A stretch of DNA of 64,000 bases. Source: Pseudoalteromonas espejiana DSM 9414 (GTDB lineage: Bacteria; Pseudomonadota; Gammaproteobacteria; Enterobacterales; Alteromonadaceae). Below the pieces are notes generated by a model. That model was not told the origin of the DNA. It did not search any database and saw only the letters and a list, made by a program, of their open reading frames with translations. The number at the start of each line of letters is the position of its first letter. Positions within the stretch are counted from its first letter, which is position 1. Positions 50,137 through 60,634 of the stretch are shown here, one piece after another. The stretch spans positions 715,696 through 779,695 of the forward strand of contig NZ_CP011029.1 in assembly GCF_002221525.1 (NCBI RefSeq), written 5' to 3'. Made by a program: the position numbers and the translations under genes.

Positions 50137-51335
50137 TGGAATACTTAGTAATAGCATTTATAGGTTTTTTATTTTTAGTTTACTCAATTTCTATTAGGCA
50201 ATTAGAGCGAACAGAAATTACAGGGCCCATGTTTTTTGTTTTAGGCGGAATGGGCTTAGCGTGGTTACTACCCAATGAAGGCGACGAATTAAAAACGGGT
50301 ATAGATTTTTTATTACCGTTAATAGAACTGACTTTAAGTATATTTTTATTTTCTGATGCGGCTAAATCTAAATTAAGTGTTTTAAAACATAGTTTTCAGT
50401 ATCCTAGTTTATTACTGTTCGTTGCCCTACCCCTTACTTTACTTTGTGGCATTGGCGCTGGACTATTTTTATTTACAGAGTTATCACTTATTCAAACTGC
50501 ACTAATTGCAATAATTTTAACACCGACCGATGCAGCATTGAGTAAAGGTTTATTAGCAAGTACAAATGTACCTGAAAAAATTCGAGAAGGTATAAATACT
50601 GAAAGCGGATTAAACGATGGTTTATGTGTACCTGTATTTTTAATATTTATTTTGCTTGCTAAAAATCCTGAATCAGCAATAACAGCATCGCAAACATTAG
50701 GTGTATTTTCGCGAGAGTTAGGTTTAGCTGTATTGATAGCTGTTACTTCAATTGCTTTATTTATTCCGGTATTAAATTTTGCAATGAAACGTCATTACTT
50801 TGCACAAAACACTAGCCCATTTTTGCTATTAGGTTTTGCCATGGCTATTTTTTCAATAACGCAGTATTTTCATGGCAGTGGTTTTATTGCTGTATTTATT
50901 GCGGGTTTGTTATTTGATAAGTTTTCAGACACGAGTGTGCGAGCAGAACTGATTGAAGATTCGGAGCATATTGCTGATTTTACATCGTTAATGATTTGGT
51001 GCCTGTTTGGTTTTGTTTGTGCATATTTAGTTTTACCAAATTTGAATAAAGAAATAATTATTTATGCGTTACTTAGTACTACGTTAATTAGAATAATTCC
51101 GGTTATGTTGTCGCTTCAATTTACAGCGCTCAATATTAAGGAACGTTTTACATTTGCTTGGTTTGGACCGCGAGGTTTAGCATCGATTGTTTTTACTTTA
51201 ATGGTTATAGATACACAAATAGAAAATAAATACGACATTGCAACTATAGCCATGACAACTATTTTATTTAGTGTGTTTATTCACGGTATAAGTACAAAGC
51301 CAATTGCAGATAGTTTTGCTAAACAATCTAAATAA
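50136..51335 (+). CDS. Na+/H+ antiporter, CPA1/NhaP-like
   Basis: This 399-residue inner-membrane protein has about 12 helices. The CPA1 motifs are ALIAIILTPTDAALSKGLL near residue 120 and EGINTESGLNDGLCVPVFLIF near 147, which hold the conserved Asp residues of the ion site. FAWFGPRGLASIVFTLM is the later family motif. It should exchange cytoplasmic Na+ or K+ for protons, useful in sea water. The start codon overlaps the recombinase stop by one base, so translation is coupled. A bidirectional terminator follows. Confidence 0.9.
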   Translation: MEYLVIAFIGFLFLVYSISIRQLERTEITGPMFFVLGGMGLAWLLPNEGDELKTGIDFLLPLIELTLSIFLFSDAAKSKLSVLKHSFQYPSLLLFVALPLTLLCGIGAGLFLFTELSLIQTALIAIILTPTDAALSKGLLASTNVPEKIREGINTESGLNDGLCVPVFLIFILLAKNPESAITASQTLGVFSRELGLAVLIAVTSIALFIPVLNFAMKRHYFAQNTSPFLLLGFAMAIFSITQYFHGSGFIAVFIAGLLFDKFSDTSVRAELIEDSEHIADFTSLMIWCLFGFVCAYLVLPNLNKEIIIYALLSTTLIRIIPVMLSLQFTALNIKERFTFAWFGPRGLASIVFTLMVIDTQIENKYDIATIAMTTILFSVFIHGISTKPIADSFAKQSK

Positions 51336-51427
51336 CTTTTATAAAAATTAGCAAAATTTTTACCGAAGCTTAAATGCGTTTTTCCAGCCTCAAAATTTTT
51401 CACTTAATAAAGCAAATTGATATTAAT

Positions 51428-51466
51428 AAAAAAGACGTAACTTATTTTAAGTTACGCCTTTTTTAT
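51428..51466. terminator. Terminator between the antiporter and ydiJ-type gene
   Basis: CGTAACTT and AAGTTACG form the stem, with A-runs on the left and TTTTTT on the right, so it serves both convergent genes. Confidence 0.8.
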
Positions 51467-51478
51467 TTTTAACTTTTA

Positions 51479-54400
51479 TTAGCTAAGTACCTGTGCGAGT
51501 AACTCTATTGGGTGCTTAGGTTTAAATTGTTCAAAGCGTTTAACTTGGCTACGGCATGAAAACCCGGTAGATAAAAGTTGCTCTGGCTTATTTTTATCTA
51601 CAATTGGTTTCCAACTCATTTCGTAAAGTGCGCGAGAGTTTTCTTGGTTTTGTGCTTCGTGGCCATATGTACCTGCCATTCCACAACACCCGGTACTTGT
51701 TGTGTTTAGTGATAAACCAATGTCGGTAAAAATATTTTTCCACACACTTGCCGCTTTTGGTAATGCCGTTGTTTCTGTACAGTGGCTAAGTAATGTAAAT
51801 TCTGTATCTTGCTTTTGCGTTGCACTTAACGATTTGAAAGATTGAGTTTGCAGCCATTCATGTGCAAGTTGTACATGAAAATCACCGCGGTTATTTTCTA
51901 AAATAGTGTTGTACTCATCGCGATAACACATAACCAACGATGCATCTAAACCAACCAGTGGCGCATTTATATCACTGAGTTTATTTAAAAACTCGGCGGC
52001 ATTTTTTGCTGTTACTTTAAACTCGTGTAAAAAACCTTTAACGTGCTGTGCCTTACCATTTGGTTTAAAGGGTAATAGCATTGGCTTTTTACCCAGTGCA
52101 GTTATAAGCGTTATAAAACTTTGTACTAATTCAGCTTCGTAAAAACTAGTAAACGGGTCTTGCACAATTAGCACATAATTATTTTGCTCTTCACTTGAAA
52201 GTGAGCTTAATAATTCAAAATTAAATTTATGCGCTTTGGCTACACGTTTATCAAGTGATGGAATACTTAATTGAGGTGTATCTACATAGCCAACCGTTTT
52301 TTTAATTAACCCACTTACTAAATTGGTTTTTACAACAGGATTAATTACTCGTGCAAATTTTGACATAAGCGGAGCTGAAGTTTCTATGTTTGCGACTAAA
52401 TAATCTTTAAGTGGACGCGCGTAATAACTATGGTAATAATTTAAAAAGCGCGCTCTAAAAGTTGGTACATCTACTTTTATTGGGCATGAAGTTGTACACG
52501 CTTTACATGCTAAACATTCATCCATAGATTCTTTTACTTCGTGAGAAAAATCGTAAACGCCTTTGTTTTTTTCTCGGCTATGAACAAAGCGTTCCCACCA
52601 GGTAATAACTTCACCTTTATTAAGTTCTTTTTCTACTTCGAGTAAATCTACATTTTTAGACTCTTGAAGTCGTAACCATTCGCGCATTAATGTTGCGCGC
52701 CCTTTTGGTGAATGCCTACGATCGCCGGTTACTTTATACGATGGACACATAGGTGAATTTTCGTCGTAGTTAAAGCATATTCCGTTACCATTACAGGTCA
52801 TGGCGTTATTAAAACTGGTTTTTATATCGATAGATATTTGCTTATCGAAGTACGAACGTTTTTGACTATCTACACTTACAAGTGAGTCTTCACTTTCAAT
52901 AGGTGTACATATTTTACCAGGGTTGATTCTGTTATTAGGATCGAATGCCGTTTTAATTTTGCGCAGTTGATTAAATAAATGCTCGCCAAAAAATTCAGGG
53001 CCATATTCGCTGCGATAACCTTTACCGTGCTCGCCCCACATTAACCCGCCATATTTTGCAGTGAGTTTTACAACATCATCTGAAATTGTACGCAGTAGTT
53101 TTTCTTGTTCTGGGTCGCACATATCAAGTGCTGGGCGTACGTGTAAAACGCCGGCATCAACATGGCCAAACATACCGTATTGCAAATTATGGCTATCGAG
53201 TAATGCTCTAAATTCTACAATATAATCGGCTAAGTTTTCTGGCGGTACTGCGGTGTCTTCGGCAAAGGCCAATGGTTTTTGGCTGCCTTTAACATTACCA
53301 AGCAAACCCACTGATTTTTTACGCATTGCGTAAATTTTTAAAATATCGCTTTTGTCGTTGGTTAACTGATAGCCAATTACACCGTTGGTTTGATTTGCTA
53401 CGCACTCATCTAATAATGTACAAAGTGTGTTTACTTTGTCTTTTATGTCGTCGGGAGATACTGCATTAAACTCAACCATGTTGAGCCCTTGCATATCTTT
53501 ATTGGGTACGTCGGTTATTAAGTCCGATACTGAATGCCAAATTATATCTTCGCGCGCTAAATTTAATACTTTGCTGTCGACTGTTTCAACAGATGTTGCG
53601 CGTGCATCTACCAAAAAAGGTGAATGACGAAGTGCAGAATCAAAACTATCGTACTTAATATTTATGAGTGTTTTAAATTCGGCTATGGGGGTTAAGTTTA
53701 ATTTTGCCTCAGTAACTATACCTAATGAGCCTTCTGATCCGGTAATTAGCCTGCTCATATCAAAAGTTTGTAAGTCATCACTTAGCACATGCTCTAGGTC
53801 GTAACCGGTTAAAAAGCGATTTAAACGCGGGAATTTATCTAAAATAGCATCGCGCTGCGTAATAGAAATATCTAATACTGTTTTGTATAAACTGCCGATA
53901 AGTGAGTCTTGCTCAGCGATAACTTTTGCTTTTTGTATGTCGATTGGCGAGGTAACCATAGGTGTGCCATCAACTAAATAGGTGGTTAAGCCTAAAACAT
54001 GATTACTGGTTTTACCGTAAACTAGTGACCCTTGGCCAGATGCATCGGTGCTGATCATTCCGCCAATAGTTGCACGATTACTCGTAGATAAGTCGGGTGA
54101 AAAGAAAAAACCATAGGGTTTTAAAAAGTCGTTTAATTGATCTTTTATTACACCTGTTTGTACTCTTACCCAACCTTCTTCTACGTTAATTTCGAGAATT
54201 TCTCGCATATAACGTGATAAATCAACAACAATACCGGGCGTTAGTGACTGCCCGTTAGTACCCGTGCCACCGCCACGAGGGCCAAAAGTAAGCGACAAAA
54301 ATGGGTCGCGAGATGCGGTTTGCAAAGCGAGTTGAATGTCTTTTTCGGTTTTAGGAAAAATAACACCTTGCGGAATTTGCTGATAAATACTGTTATCGGT

Positions 54401-54526
54401 AGAGGCAGTTAAACGCGTTGCATAGCTTGCATCGGTGTCTCCGCTAAAACCTTGATTTTTAATAGTACTTAAGTAATTTGCGACAAGTTCGGTCGCTGCA
54501 TCTTGCTGTGTAATTGTTGCTATCAT
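51479..54526 (-). CDS. ydiJ: FAD/Fe-S D-2-hydroxyacid dehydrogenase, YdiJ type
   Basis: This 1015-residue fusion is very near the length of E. coli YdiJ. The N-terminal FAD-binding type 4 domain (about 40-280) has LTFGPRGGGTGTNGQSLTPGIVVDLSRYM and GGMISTDASGQGSLVYGKTSNHVLGL. The FAD-oxidase C-domain has HVDAGVLHVRP and GLMWGEHGKGYRSEYGPEFFG. Two 4Fe-4S motifs follow in CLACKACTTSCPI, and a CCG-type domain in TGCCGMAGTYGHE. YdiJ oxidises D-2-hydroxyglutarate and related acids, passing electrons to an acceptor. The gene stands alone and lies in a block (ydiJ, ppsA, ppsR and a DAHP synthase) similar in content to E. coli. Confidence 0.9.
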   Translation of the reverse strand: MIATITQQDAATELVANYLSTIKNQGFSGDTDASYATRLTASTDNSIYQQIPQGVIFPKTEKDIQLALQTASRDPFLSLTFGPRGGGTGTNGQSLTPGIVVDLSRYMREILEINVEEGWVRVQTGVIKDQLNDFLKPYGFFFSPDLSTSNRATIGGMISTDASGQGSLVYGKTSNHVLGLTTYLVDGTPMVTSPIDIQKAKVIAEQDSLIGSLYKTVLDISITQRDAILDKFPRLNRFLTGYDLEHVLSDDLQTFDMSRLITGSEGSLGIVTEAKLNLTPIAEFKTLINIKYDSFDSALRHSPFLVDARATSVETVDSKVLNLAREDIIWHSVSDLITDVPNKDMQGLNMVEFNAVSPDDIKDKVNTLCTLLDECVANQTNGVIGYQLTNDKSDILKIYAMRKKSVGLLGNVKGSQKPLAFAEDTAVPPENLADYIVEFRALLDSHNLQYGMFGHVDAGVLHVRPALDMCDPEQEKLLRTISDDVVKLTAKYGGLMWGEHGKGYRSEYGPEFFGEHLFNQLRKIKTAFDPNNRINPGKICTPIESEDSLVSVDSQKRSYFDKQISIDIKTSFNNAMTCNGNGICFNYDENSPMCPSYKVTGDRRHSPKGRATLMREWLRLQESKNVDLLEVEKELNKGEVITWWERFVHSREKNKGVYDFSHEVKESMDECLACKACTTSCPIKVDVPTFRARFLNYYHSYYARPLKDYLVANIETSAPLMSKFARVINPVVKTNLVSGLIKKTVGYVDTPQLSIPSLDKRVAKAHKFNFELLSSLSSEEQNNYVLIVQDPFTSFYEAELVQSFITLITALGKKPMLLPFKPNGKAQHVKGFLHEFKVTAKNAAEFLNKLSDINAPLVGLDASLVMCYRDEYNTILENNRGDFHVQLAHEWLQTQSFKSLSATQKQDTEFTLLSHCTETTALPKAASVWKNIFTDIGLSLNTTSTGCCGMAGTYGHEAQNQENSRALYEMSWKPIVDKNKPEQLLSTGFSCRSQVKRFEQFKPKHPIELLAQVLS

Positions 54527-54671
54527 GACGGCGATAATTTAAGGCATTTGTGTAATTATATCATGGTGATGGCTAATAGAAATTGAAGATTTTACAGTTT
54601 GTAACACTCTTTTTGTCGTATTTTGAGGTTCTGTATTTATAATCAAGTTAAACCAATGTGTAGAGGTTTAT

Positions 54672-54881
54672 ATGAAAAAATTACTATTACAGATCATAGG
54701 TGTTTTGTTTATTTTGCTTGGGTTGTTTTTTGCAATCGTGCCAGGCCCTTCGCTGATATTTTTTATGGCGGGGTTACTGTGCTTTTCTTTTTACTACCCA
54801 AAAGCGAGGCATTATTTAAAACTATGCCAAAAAGCCTTAACTAAATCGTGTAATTATTTAGATAAAAAATTAGCACGCTAA
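54672..54881 (+). CDS. Small PGPGW-type membrane protein
   Basis: This 69-residue protein has two hydrophobic segments. LLQIIGVLFILLGLFFAIVPGPSLIFFMAGLLCFSFYYPKAR holds the VPGP-containing hairpin of the PGPGW family, and a basic C-terminal tail follows. Its function is unknown. GAGG lies 5 bases before the ATG. A longer frame overlapping at 54623-54844 lacks such a site and is a shadow. It stands alone between ydiJ (divergent) and ppsA (convergent), with a shared terminator. Confidence 0.75.
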   Translation: MKKLLLQIIGVLFILLGLFFAIVPGPSLIFFMAGLLCFSFYYPKARHYLKLCQKALTKSCNYLDKKLAR

Positions 54882-54895
54882 ATTATGCCACATAC

Positions 54896-54926
54896 AAAAA
54901 TGCCAGCTATTAAGCTGGCATTTTTA
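54896..54926. terminator. Bidirectional terminator between the PGPGW gene and ppsA
   Basis: AATGCCAGCT and AGCTGGCATT pair around ATTA, with A- and T-runs on both sides. Confidence 0.88.
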
Positions 54927-54945
54927 TTAGTAACTAAAACCGTAA

Positions 54946-57321
54946 TTATTTAGCAAGTTTATCTGCTAGATATAACCAAGTTTCTAGTACTGTATCTGGA
55001 TTTAGTGAAACAGAATCAATGCCCTGCTCTACTAACCATGCTGCAAAGTCTTCATGATCTGAAGGACCTTGGCCACAAATACCTACGTATTTACCTTTTT
55101 CTTTAGCTGTTTTAATAGCCATTGAAAGTAGCTTTTTAATAGCAGGGTTACGCTCATCAAATAAATGTGCGATTAAACCTGAGTCACGGTCTAAACCAAG
55201 TGTCAGCTGAGTTAAATCGTTAGAGCCGATAGAAAATCCATCGAACATATCTAAAAATTCATCTGCAAGTAATGCATTTGACGGTAGCTCACACATCATG
55301 ATTACTTTAAGACCATTTTCGCCACGTTTAAGGCCATGCTCTTCTAGTAATTCGATTACGCGTTTACCTTCTTCAAGGGTACGTACGAATGGGATCATGA
55401 TTTCGATGTTGGTCATATCCATGGTGTTTCTTACGCGTTTTATTGCTTCACACTCAAGGGCAAAACAATCACGGAAGTCTTCAGAGATATAACGTGCAGC
55501 ACCACGAAAACCAATCATTGGGTTTTCTTCTTCTGGTTCGTACTGCTCACCACCTACTAAGTTTGCGTATTCGTTTGATTTAAAATCAGACATACGCACA
55601 ATTACGCGCTCTGGTGCAAAGGCACAACCAAGTGTAGAAATACCTTCTACTAACTTAGAGATATAAAATTCTACAGGTGATTCGTAACCGGCAATAATGT
55701 CGGTAATTTCTGCTTGTAGAGCCGGTGTTTGCGCATCAAAGTTTAAAAGTGCTTTGGGGTGTACACCAATCATGCGGTTAATAACAAACTCAACACGAGC
55801 AAGGCCAACACCTGCATGCGGTAAACGTGCAAAGTCGAATGCGCGATCGGGGTTACCCACGTTCATCATCACTTTCATTGGTAGTTCTGGCATGCTATCA
55901 ACACGCGACGTTAGTATTTCAAAGTCTAAAATACCTTCGTAGATGTAACCTGTATCGCCTTCAGCACATGATACGGTTACTTCTTGACCCGCTTTGATTA
56001 AATCGGTTGCATTACCACAACCAACCACTGCTGGAATACCTAATTCACGTGCAATAATTGCAGCATGACACGTACGACCGCCACGATTTGTAACAATGGC
56101 TGCAGCACGCTTCATGATTGGTTCCCAATCTGGGTCGGTCATGTCGGTCACTAAAATGTCACCTTCTTGTACTTGATCCATTTCTTTAATTGAATCGAGT
56201 ACGCGTACAACACCGCTACCAATTTTGTGACCAATTGCACGGCCTTCAACAATTACGTTGCTAGTACCGTTTAATTGAAAGCGTTCCATTACGTTTGCGT
56301 CTTCGTTTGAGCGCACGGTTTCTGGACGCGCTTGAACTATATATAGTTTGCCGTCGTTACCGTCTTTTGCCCATTCGATGTCCATAGGACGACCGTAATG
56401 TTTTTCGATGATTACAGCTTGCTTGGCAAGGTTTTGCACTTCTTCATCTGTAATCGAAAATTTGTTTGAAAGCGCTGGGTCTACATCAACGATGTCTACT
56501 TGCTTACCGTGCGCTTTATCTTCTGAGTAAATCATTTGAATGGCTTTTGAACCAATGTTACGACGTACTACTGAAGGTTTGTTTTTTAGTAATGTTGGTT
56601 TATGAACATAAAACTCATCAGGGTTTACTGCGCCCTGTACAACCATTTCACCTAAGCCATAGCTTGATGTAACAAATACAACGTCTTCAAAACCCGACTC
56701 TGTATCAATACTAAACATGACGCCTGATGCTGATTTATCTGAGCGTACCATGCGCTGAATACCAGCAGATAACGCTACACCACGATGATCGTAACCTTGG
56801 TGAACACGGTACGATATTGCACGGTCGTTAAATAAAGAAGCAAACACGTGTTTAATAGCGACCATTACTGAGTCGATACCTACTACGTTTAGGAAAGTTT
56901 CTTGTTGGCCTGCGAATGATGCATCTGGCATGTCTTCAGCGGTAGCCGATGAACGTACTGCAAAAGAAACATCTGCTGTTGTGTCGCCATGGAGTTGACT
57001 GTAAGCGTCGCGGATTGCTTTATCTAGGTTTGGTTGGAATGGTGTATCGATTATCCATTGGCGGATATCGGCACCTACTTTGGCAAGTGTATTTACATCA
57101 TCAACATCGAGTGTATCTAAAATGTCGTGAATTTTTGCGGTGAGTCCTGATTGATCTAAAAACTCGTTAAAAGCGTCGGCTGTAGTGGCAAAACCACCCG
57201 GAACCTGTACACCTGCGTTTGCTAGGTTTGAAATCATTTCACCGAGTGAGGCATTTTTACCACCAACACGAGGAACATCTTGCATACCAAGCTCTTGATA
57301 CCAGAGAACGTATTCTTGCAC
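54946..57321 (-). CDS. ppsA: Phosphoenolpyruvate synthase
   Basis: This enzyme makes PEP from pyruvate and ATP for gluconeogenesis. The N-terminal ATP-grasp domain has [15 protein letters not shown] and [26 protein letters not shown]. The phospho-His domain has [24 protein letters not shown] (His near residue 415), and the PEP-utilising barrel ends in [40 protein letters not shown] and [14 protein letters not shown]. The start is GTG 57321, 8 bases after GGAG; the ATG at 57342 lies before that site, and homologs begin near VLWYQELGM. At about 791 residues it is full length. It is divergent from ppsR, its regulator. Confidence 0.95.
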   Translation of the reverse strand: MQEYVLWYQELGMQDVPRVGGKNASLGEMISNLANAGVQVPGGFATTADAFNEFLDQSGLTAKIHDILDTLDVDDVNTLAKVGADIRQWIIDTPFQPNLDKAIRDAYSQLHGDTTADVSFAVRSSATAEDMPDASFAGQQETFLNVVGIDSVMVAIKHVFASLFNDRAISYRVHQGYDHRGVALSAGIQRMVRSDKSASGVMFSIDTESGFEDVVFVTSSYGLGEMVVQGAVNPDEFYVHKPTLLKNKPSVVRRNIGSKAIQMIYSEDKAHGKQVDIVDVDPALSNKFSITDEEVQNLAKQAVIIEKHYGRPMDIEWAKDGNDGKLYIVQARPETVRSNEDANVMERFQLNGTSNVIVEGRAIGHKIGSGVVRVLDSIKEMDQVQEGDILVTDMTDPDWEPIMKRAAAIVTNRGGRTCHAAIIARELGIPAVVGCGNATDLIKAGQEVTVSCAEGDTGYIYEGILDFEILTSRVDSMPELPMKVMMNVGNPDRAFDFARLPHAGVGLARVEFVINRMIGVHPKALLNFDAQTPALQAEITDIIAGYESPVEFYISKLVEGISTLGCAFAPERVIVRMSDFKSNEYANLVGGEQYEPEEENPMIGFRGAARYISEDFRDCFALECEAIKRVRNTMDMTNIEIMIPFVRTLEEGKRVIELLEEHGLKRGENGLKVIMMCELPSNALLADEFLDMFDGFSIGSNDLTQLTLGLDRDSGLIAHLFDERNPAIKKLLSMAIKTAKEKGKYVGICGQGPSDHEDFAAWLVEQGIDSVSLNPDTVLETWLYLADKLAK

Positions 57322-57475
57322 GGGTCTTTCTCCAAAAAACAAATTGTAGTTGAAACTGTGAGAGTTAAGAAAGAAAACCTTTTATAAAGGTCACCTTCAT
57401 TCTACACTGGCATTAGTCCTCACGTAAACCGTGAGTAACCCATTTTAGGGATTAAACGTAATAAAAAGGTTAACT

Positions 57476-58285
57476 ATGAGAACTGCTTTTTATATATCAG
57501 ACGGTACTGCAATCACCTCAGAGGTGTTTGGGCACGCGACTTTGTCGTTATTCCCGGTTGATTTTAATCATAAAACTATTCCTTTTGTTGAAACAGAAGA
57601 AAAAGCAAATGAAATTAAAGCGTTAATTAACGCAACTGCTGCAAAAGAAGGTGAGAAGCCATTTGTGTTCTTTACCTTCGTAAATCATAACTTAAGTGAA
57701 ATTATTAAATCGGCCGATGCTGTTGCTTACGATTTCCTCTCTACTTATAGCGAAAAAATACAAAAAGAGCTTGATGTAGCACCAGTACCAAAAATGCACC
57801 GCACGCACTCTATTCACGAAAAAAGCTATGATTTTAGAATTGACGCCGTCAACTATGCATTAATGAACGATGACGGTGGCAATATTAAAAACTTTTCTGA
57901 AGCCGATATTATTTTAGTTGGCGTGAGTCGCAGTGGTAAAACACCAACAAGTTTATACTTAGCATTACAATACGGTATTAAAGCCGCTAATTACCCAATA
58001 ACAGAAGACGACTTAGAGAGTGAGGGATTACCTAAATGTTTACTCCCTTACAAACATAAGTTGTTTGGCCTGACTATTGACCCTGAACGTTTAGCTGCAA
58101 TTAGACATAGGCGTATGGCAAATTCTAAATACGCGTCTATTAGGCAATGCCGAATAGAAGTGCGTGAAGTAGAAATGTTATATAAACGCCACAAAATTTC
58201 GTACTTTAATTCTACCCATCACTCGGTAGAAGAAATATCTGCTAAAATCTTAATTGACAGTAACCTTGAGCGACGTAAGTACTAA
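57476..58285 (+). CDS. ppsR: PEP synthase regulatory kinase/pyrophosphorylase
   Basis: This 269-residue DUF299 protein inactivates PpsA by ADP-dependent phosphorylation of a Thr near the catalytic His, and reactivates it with phosphate. AFYISDGTAITSEVFGHATLS is the conserved opening. The P-loop GVSRSGKTPTSLYLA (near residue 149) and LFGLTIDPERLAAIRHRRM are diagnostic. It is divergent from ppsA across about 130 bases, the same pairing as in E. coli. The target motif in PpsA here reads GGRTCHAA and includes the Thr. A terminator follows. Confidence 0.93.
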   Translation: MRTAFYISDGTAITSEVFGHATLSLFPVDFNHKTIPFVETEEKANEIKALINATAAKEGEKPFVFFTFVNHNLSEIIKSADAVAYDFLSTYSEKIQKELDVAPVPKMHRTHSIHEKSYDFRIDAVNYALMNDDGGNIKNFSEADIILVGVSRSGKTPTSLYLALQYGIKAANYPITEDDLESEGLPKCLLPYKHKLFGLTIDPERLAAIRHRRMANSKYASIRQCRIEVREVEMLYKRHKISYFNSTHHSVEEISAKILIDSNLERRKY

Positions 58286-58307
58286 CAAACTAATTTACTC
58301 TTTTGCT

Positions 58308-58338
58308 AAAAAAAGCCGCAATATGCGGCTTTAATTTT
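58308..58338. terminator. Bidirectional terminator between ppsR and the DAHP synthase
   Basis: AAAGCCGCA and TGCGGCTTT pair directly, flanked by A7 and T6 runs. Confidence 0.85.
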
Positions 58339-58345
58339 TTACTTA

Positions 58346-59695
58346 TTATTTACGAGCGTCTTTTAATAAATCAGCTACTAAGAAACCAACTTCTAATACT
58401 TGGTCTGCATTTAAGCGAGGGTCACATTGTGTTTTGTAACGCTGTGCTAGGTCATCGTCTGATAAACCGTAAGCACCACCTGTACACTCTGTTACGTGCT
58501 GACCTGTCATTTCTAAGTGAACACCACCTGCGTATGAACCTTCAGATTTGTGTACTGCAAAGAATTGGCTGATCTCGCGCATAATATTATCAAAGCTACG
58601 TGTTTTGTAACCAGATGTCGCTTTTTCAGTATTGCCGTGCATTGGATCTGAGCTCCAAATTACTTTACGGCCTTCTTGTTGAACGCGGCGAACGAGTGCT
58701 GGTAGTTTCTCTGGAAGAACATCGGCACCCATACGTGTAATTAACGTTAAGCGACCCGGGATGTTATCTGGGTTCACTGCATCAATTAAACGAATTAGGT
58801 CGTCTGGGTCCATGCCAGGGCCAACCTTAACACCTATTGGGTTTTTAATACCTTTGAAAAACTCAATGTGGGCATGATCTAGTTGGCGTGTGCGCTCACC
58901 AATCCAAACAAAGTGTGCTGAACAGTCGTACCAATCACCTGAAAGGTGGTCACGGCGTGTTAGCGCTTCTTCGTAGCCTAGTAATAAGGCTTCGTGAGAA
59001 GTATATAAATCTGTTTCTTTAAGGCTAGGTGCAATTGTAGAATTAATGCCACACACTTCCATAAATTCAAGTGCATCTTGAATTTTGTCTGCAAGTTGTT
59101 GGAATCGCTCTTTTTGCGGATTAGCGGCAACAAAACCCATATTCCAGCGGTTTACCTGGTGTAAGTCAGCTAAGCCACCTTGTGCAAATGCACGTAGTAA
59201 GTTTAATGTAGCTGCACTGTTGTGGTAAGCCTTCATTAAACGTTGAGGGTCTGGTATGCGTGCTTCTTCTGTAAATTCAAAGCTATTTACAATATCACCA
59301 CGGTAAGATGGTAATGAAACTCCGTCAATTGTTTCTAAATCTGCAGAGCGTGGTTTTGCATATTGGCCAGCCATACGTGCAATTTTAACTACAGGGCATT
59401 TACCGCCGTAAGTTAATACAACCGCCATTTGTAGAATGGTTTTAAACGTATCGCGAATATTAGCTGCGTTAAAGTCACTAAACGACTCAGCACAATCACC
59501 ACCTTGAAGTAAAAATGCACGGCCTTCGCACACATCTTCAAGCTGTTTAAATAAGCTTCTTGTTTCTTCAGCAAAAACTAATGGCGGTGCGCTCTTTAAT
59601 TGGCCTTCAACTGACTTTAACTCTTCTTGATCTGGGTACTGTGGCTGCTGCAGTATTGGCAGTTCTCTCCAGCTATTTGGGTTCCACGATTGCAT
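58346..59695 (-). CDS. Class II 3-deoxy-7-phosphoheptulonate (DAHP) synthase
   Basis: This 449-residue enzyme condenses PEP with erythrose-4-phosphate in the first step of aromatic biosynthesis. It is the plant/actinobacterial type II form (AroA-II), not the E. coli AroFGH type. Markers are [112 protein letters not shown] and [18 protein letters not shown]. In E. coli the class I gene aroH follows ppsR at this position. Here an unrelated isozyme fills that place. It draws on PEP made by PpsA. Regulation by tryptophan or others cannot be read. Confidence 0.93.
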   Translation of the reverse strand: MQSWNPNSWRELPILQQPQYPDQEELKSVEGQLKSAPPLVFAEETRSLFKQLEDVCEGRAFLLQGGDCAESFSDFNAANIRDTFKTILQMAVVLTYGGKCPVVKIARMAGQYAKPRSADLETIDGVSLPSYRGDIVNSFEFTEEARIPDPQRLMKAYHNSAATLNLLRAFAQGGLADLHQVNRWNMGFVAANPQKERFQQLADKIQDALEFMEVCGINSTIAPSLKETDLYTSHEALLLGYEEALTRRDHLSGDWYDCSAHFVWIGERTRQLDHAHIEFFKGIKNPIGVKVGPGMDPDDLIRLIDAVNPDNIPGRLTLITRMGADVLPEKLPALVRRVQQEGRKVIWSSDPMHGNTEKATSGYKTRSFDNIMREISQFFAVHKSEGSYAGGVHLEMTGQHVTECTGGAYGLSDDDLAQRYKTQCDPRLNADQVLEVGFLVADLLKDARK

Positions 59696-59967
59696 GTTAT
59701 TTCCTCATTCCTACTTTACCTGATATAAAGAAATTAACGTATGCAAGCCCCTAAGTTCAAGGACTATATTCACTATTTACCAACTATTTTGTTATGAGGT
59801 AATTATAAACACGCTATTTAGGTGAATATGTGACTGTTTTATTGAATTTAACCTTAACTTCCAATTTAAATAATTCACATAAATTCAGTAGGTTAAATAA
59901 TAAAAGATGTTTTTTTAACCTTCCTAGTAAATATTAAATTTAAACGACTAAAGTGTCACGTTTTATT

Positions 59968-59987
59968 AAGAACACATCATACTTAAA
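59968..59987 (-). other. Ter-like replication fork barrier 1
   Basis: On the minus strand this reads TTTAAGTATGATGTGTTCTT. The core TAAGTATG-N-TGT matches E. coli TerB (AATAAGTATGTTGTAACTAA), including the G paired to cytosine 6. By E. coli polarity it blocks forks moving leftwards. It is identical over 20 bases to the site at 61099. Confidence 0.78.
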
Positions 59988-60405
59988 CTCAAGAGTATGT
60001 AACCTTAACTTTACAGAGTATTGAAAGTTAATTTATGCCAGGGTATAGCGCTAATAAAAAGTATGTGCTATGGAGCTTAGTTTATTAGGTTAGCTAAATA
60101 ACGAGTAACCCAATAAGAGTAATAAATAATTGTAATTTATTTTAGGGTCCCATCTATTTATATAAGACGGATTCAAATCCAAGTGCCTTCTTCAGACTAT
60201 TATTATTTTCTTAAGCACCGGTATAATTTGAGCTGGTGTTATTGCACTAAAATCTGTGTTTTGTGGCAAGTAATGGCGTAGTAATCAATTCATGAATTTA
60301 TTCAATCCGAGTTTCCATGAGTGATAAGCAGAGTCATTTGCATTGTTAGGTGTGATCTCATGAAACGCTTAATATAATCCTTAACCTTTATATCGGAGAC
60401 CTGCT

Positions 60406-60634
60406 GTGAGAGCTTTTGATGTCGTGCTTGCTAGTTGGTTTGATGCAGTGAATGGGTGGCCTGCTCTTCAATGCTTACACTATTTTATATTTTCCCGTGG
60501 TTTGTTTTATTTTAGCTGCCATTAAATTATTTTTTTACTGTATTAGCGCAGATATAATTTATCATCTGCTTCATTACTTTCCTATATGTCTTAGAGCCAG
60601 TTCGCCTTACTTGTGCAATCATGCTGCATGTTAA
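60406..60634 (+). pseudogene. Possible degraded small membrane protein gene
   Basis: A GTG at 60406 with GGAG 7 bases upstream opens a frame RAFDVVLASWFDAVNGWPAL that stops after 39 codons. The overlapping +1 frame from about 60452 continues with a strong membrane segment (YFPVVCFILAAIKLFFY). A single frameshift near 60465 would join them into a protein of about 75 residues. No family is recognised, and this may be chance. Confidence 0.3.

Noticed and set aside
54623..54844. Overlapping 73-codon frame before ppsA
   Set aside because: It has no ribosome-binding site. The overlapping 54672-54881 frame has GAGG at good spacing and a recognisable PGPGW membrane hairpin.
57343..57362. HexR-type operator TTGTAGTTGAAACTGT before ppsA
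   Set aside because: ppsA is a known HexR target in relatives, but the right half-site does not mirror the left. The dyad is too weak to claim.
59996..60010. Another Ter-like word, AGTATGTAACCTTAAC
   Set aside because: It shares only AGTATGT and lacks the G-N-TGT part. The three true copies are much closer to each other.
60160..60185. tRNA-like GGATTCAAATCC
   Set aside because: No acceptor, D or anticodon arms can be paired around it, and the T-stem geometry is wrong.
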